Shown here: piece after piece, positions 62,602-64,000 of the stretch
Numbering within the stretch: the first letter of the stretch is position 1
How the letters are laid out: each line of letters opens with the position of its first letter
NCBI RefSeq assembly: GCF_034424625.1
Contig: NZ_CP139976.1
Coordinates: 2,728,001 to 2,792,000, forward strand
Length of the DNA stretch: 64,000 bases
Reading direction: 5' to 3'
From: Janthinobacterium lividum
GTDB taxonomy: Bacteria > Pseudomonadota > Gammaproteobacteria > Burkholderiales > Burkholderiaceae_D
Position numbers and translations under genes: made by a program
The notes under the pieces: model-generated
Databases searched by the model: none
What the model was told of the DNA's origin: nothing
Seen by the model: the letters and a program-made list of their open reading frames with translations, nothing else

Positions 62602-63657
62602 TTACTTCTGATAAATCTTGTCGAACTCGCCACCATCGTCAAAGTGTTTCTTTTGTGCCTGTTTCCAGCCGCCAAAGACGTCGTCGATGGTGAACAGGGT
62701 GATCGGCTTGAAGCTGGCCGCGTATTTCTTGGCGACGGCCGCCGAACGGGGGCGCAGGTAGTGCTTGGCGACCAGTTCCTGGCCTGGTTCCGAGTACAGG
62801 TATTGCAGGTAGGCCGTGGCTTCCTTGCGGATGCCGCGGCGGTCGACGACCTTGTCGACGACGGCCACCGGCGATTCGGCCAGGATGGAGATGCTTGGAT
62901 ACACGACTTCGAAGTTGTCGCCGAATTCGGCGCGCACCAGTTGCACTTCATTTTCAAACGTCACCAGCACATCGCCGATTTCGCGCTGCGTGAAGGTGGT
63001 GGTGGCGCCGCGGCCGCCGCCGTCCAGCACGGGCACGTTCTTGAACAGTTTGGTGACGAGGTCGCGCGCCTGCGCTTCGCTGCCGCCTTTTTTCACGGCA
63101 TAGCCCCAGGCCGCCAGGTAGGTGTAGCGGCCATTGCCCGAGGTTTTCGGATTCGGCACGATGACCTTGATGCCGGGCTTGGCCAGATCGTCCCAATCCT
63201 TGATGTGTTTCGGGTTACCTTTGCGCACCAGGTACACCATGGTCGAGTAAAACGGCGCCGCATTGTTCGGGAATTTCTTGGCCCAGTCGGCCACCACGAG
63301 GCCGCGGTCGACGAGGATGTCGATGTCATTGGCCTGGTTCATGGTCACGACGGATGCTTCCAGGCCATCGGCGACGGAGCGCGCCTGCTTGCTGGAGCCG
63401 CCGTGCGACTGCTTGATGGTGATGGTTTCGCCCGTTTTGGCTTTCCAATCAGCAATAAATGCGGGATTCACGTCCTTGAACAATTCGCGCATCACGTCGT
63501 AGGACGCGTTCAGCAAGACCACCGGTTCGGCGGCGCTGGCGGCCATCGGCAGGCTCATGGCGGCGGCGGAAGCAGCCAGGGCGCTGGCCAGGAACCAGCG
63601 GCGCGAGCGTTGGGTGAGCGTTGCTGCGGCAGTCGTTACGGCGTTGGAATGGGTCAT
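62602..63657 (-). CDS. sbp: Sulfate/thiosulfate-binding periplasmic protein
   Basis: Periplasmic sulfate-binding protein (351 aa) of the Sbp/CysP family. Twin-arginine-like RRWFLASALAASAAA precedes the cleavage region ASAAEPVVLLNASYDVMRELFKDVNPAF. Family motifs: IKQSHGGSSKQARSVADGLEASVVTMNQANDIDIL, YSTMVYLVRKGNPKHIKDWDDL, IVPNPKTSGNGRYTYLAAWGYA, and DVLVTFENEVQL. No cysTWA genes adjoin it here; the permease and ATPase genes may lie beyond the right edge or elsewhere. Confidence 0.93.
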   Translation of the reverse strand: MTHSNAVTTAAATLTQRSRRWFLASALAASAAAMSLPMAASAAEPVVLLNASYDVMRELFKDVNPAFIADWKAKTGETITIKQSHGGSSKQARSVADGLEASVVTMNQANDIDILVDRGLVVADWAKKFPNNAAPFYSTMVYLVRKGNPKHIKDWDDLAKPGIKVIVPNPKTSGNGRYTYLAAWGYAVKKGGSEAQARDLVTKLFKNVPVLDGGGRGATTTFTQREIGDVLVTFENEVQLVRAEFGDNFEVVYPSISILAESPVAVVDKVVDRRGIRKEATAYLQYLYSEPGQELVAKHYLRPRSAAVAKKYAASFKPITLFTIDDVFGGWKQAQKKHFDDGGEFDKIYQK

Positions 63658-63735
63658 ATTGAACTCTTGTTGTGAGAATAGATAGACATAGTCTAAAATT
63701 CCGGCCGGAAAAGAAACGAATTTTTCGTAATATGC

Positions 63736-63899
63736 TTAGAGCCTATCCCAGCAGATGAATACATCCCCTGCTGGCGCCCCTCAGAAGCGGGGACTGCGTT
63801 GCTCGTCGTCGCGTGGCTCGCCACGCGTCCTCCTCACGCCTTGTCCGCGCTCCTGATGCGCTGCCAGCAGAAGACGCTCCCTGCGGGGATAGGCTCTTA
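63736..63899. mobile_element. MITE-like element with terminal inverted repeats
   Basis: GAGCCTATCCC (63739-63749) and GGGATAGGCTC (63886-63896) are exact inverted ends of a 158-bp segment, flanked on both sides by TTA (63736-63738 and 63897-63899) as a target duplication. Counting one further base outside each end (A at 63738, T at 63897), the inverted match is 12 bp. The interior contains a perfect hairpin CGCGTGGC-TC-GCCACGCG (63810-63827) and no plausible gene. TNA-type duplication and a GAGCC end recall IS5-family (IS427-like) elements, so it could be a non-autonomous derivative. Confidence 0.65.
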
Positions 63900-64000
63900 G
63901 ATTCGATTCCCGTTTGCGCTAAAAAACATATATCGATTTCTGGAAACATTCGTGGGCAAGATGCGCATCAGCACTTAGTCTGCAGGCATAGCGCCATAGG
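63900..64000. other. Right-edge sequence without recognised feature
   Basis: The last 101 bases contain no convincing gene, repeat or promoter. Confidence 0.3.

Noticed and set aside
63743..63949. 68-codon minus-strand frame at the right end
   Set aside because: It lies mostly within the MITE-like element and has no recognisable features.

Overview
The window is GC-rich, densely coded bacterial DNA with short intergenic gaps and many 4-base ATGA overlaps. The gene content (LamB-type sugar porins with glucose-type ABC transporters, a recCBD cluster, NasT/NasS, secreted ParB-like proteins) and protein wording suggest a betaproteobacterium of the Oxalobacteraceae, most likely Janthinobacterium or a close relative. 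This placement is inference from recognised families; no rRNA or tRNA gene is present to confirm it.

Positions 1-19029 are a sugar-uptake region. A glucokinase fragment (minus strand, cut by the left edge) diverges from a LamB-type porin and a GtsABCD-like glucose ABC transporter, closed by a perfect 34-bp bidirectional terminator. A second, convergent minus-strand operon (15201 down to 9591) encodes another family-1 binding protein, two permeases, a MalK-like ATPase and a second LamB-type porin. Two paralogous exported ParB-like proteins of unknown role follow (6702-9478). Divergent from this operon is a three-gene cassette: a periplasmic paralog of the GtsA binding protein, an OmpR-type regulator and a histidine kinase.

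Positions 19051-23356 hold a TetR/MFS efflux pair with a clear operator-promoter, a metallopeptidase-like protein with an HExxPGHH-type motif, and a RelE/HigA-type toxin-antitoxin locus whose toxin is frameshifted by an apparent 13-bp insertion.

Positions 23372-36665 are a complete myo-inositol catabolism locus: two Gfo/Idh/MocA dehydrogenases and an RpiR-type regulator on the minus strand, and divergently an inositol-type ABC transporter followed by iolC (fused to a DUF2090 domain), iolD, iolE, iolB and mmsA/iolA. These together would convert imported inositol to acetyl-CoA and DHAP. A 10-2-10 palindrome lies in the divergent promoter region.

Positions 36739-39510 carry nasT, nasS and a siroheme methyltransferase gene, without any nitrate or nitrite reductase in view. 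Then come a secreted cyclase divergent from a LysR regulator, a CHASE-PAS hybrid histidine kinase, recC-recB-recD, a chemoreceptor with a WETF tail, a LysR/EamA pair, a penicillin-binding endopeptidase, a LytS/LytTR two-component pair, a DsrE-like periplasmic protein, a molbindin, a small exported protein and a sulfate-binding protein. The right end contains a roughly 158-bp MITE-like element with 11-12-bp terminal inverted repeats and a TTA duplication. No CRISPR array, tRNA, rRNA, prophage or full insertion sequence was seen.
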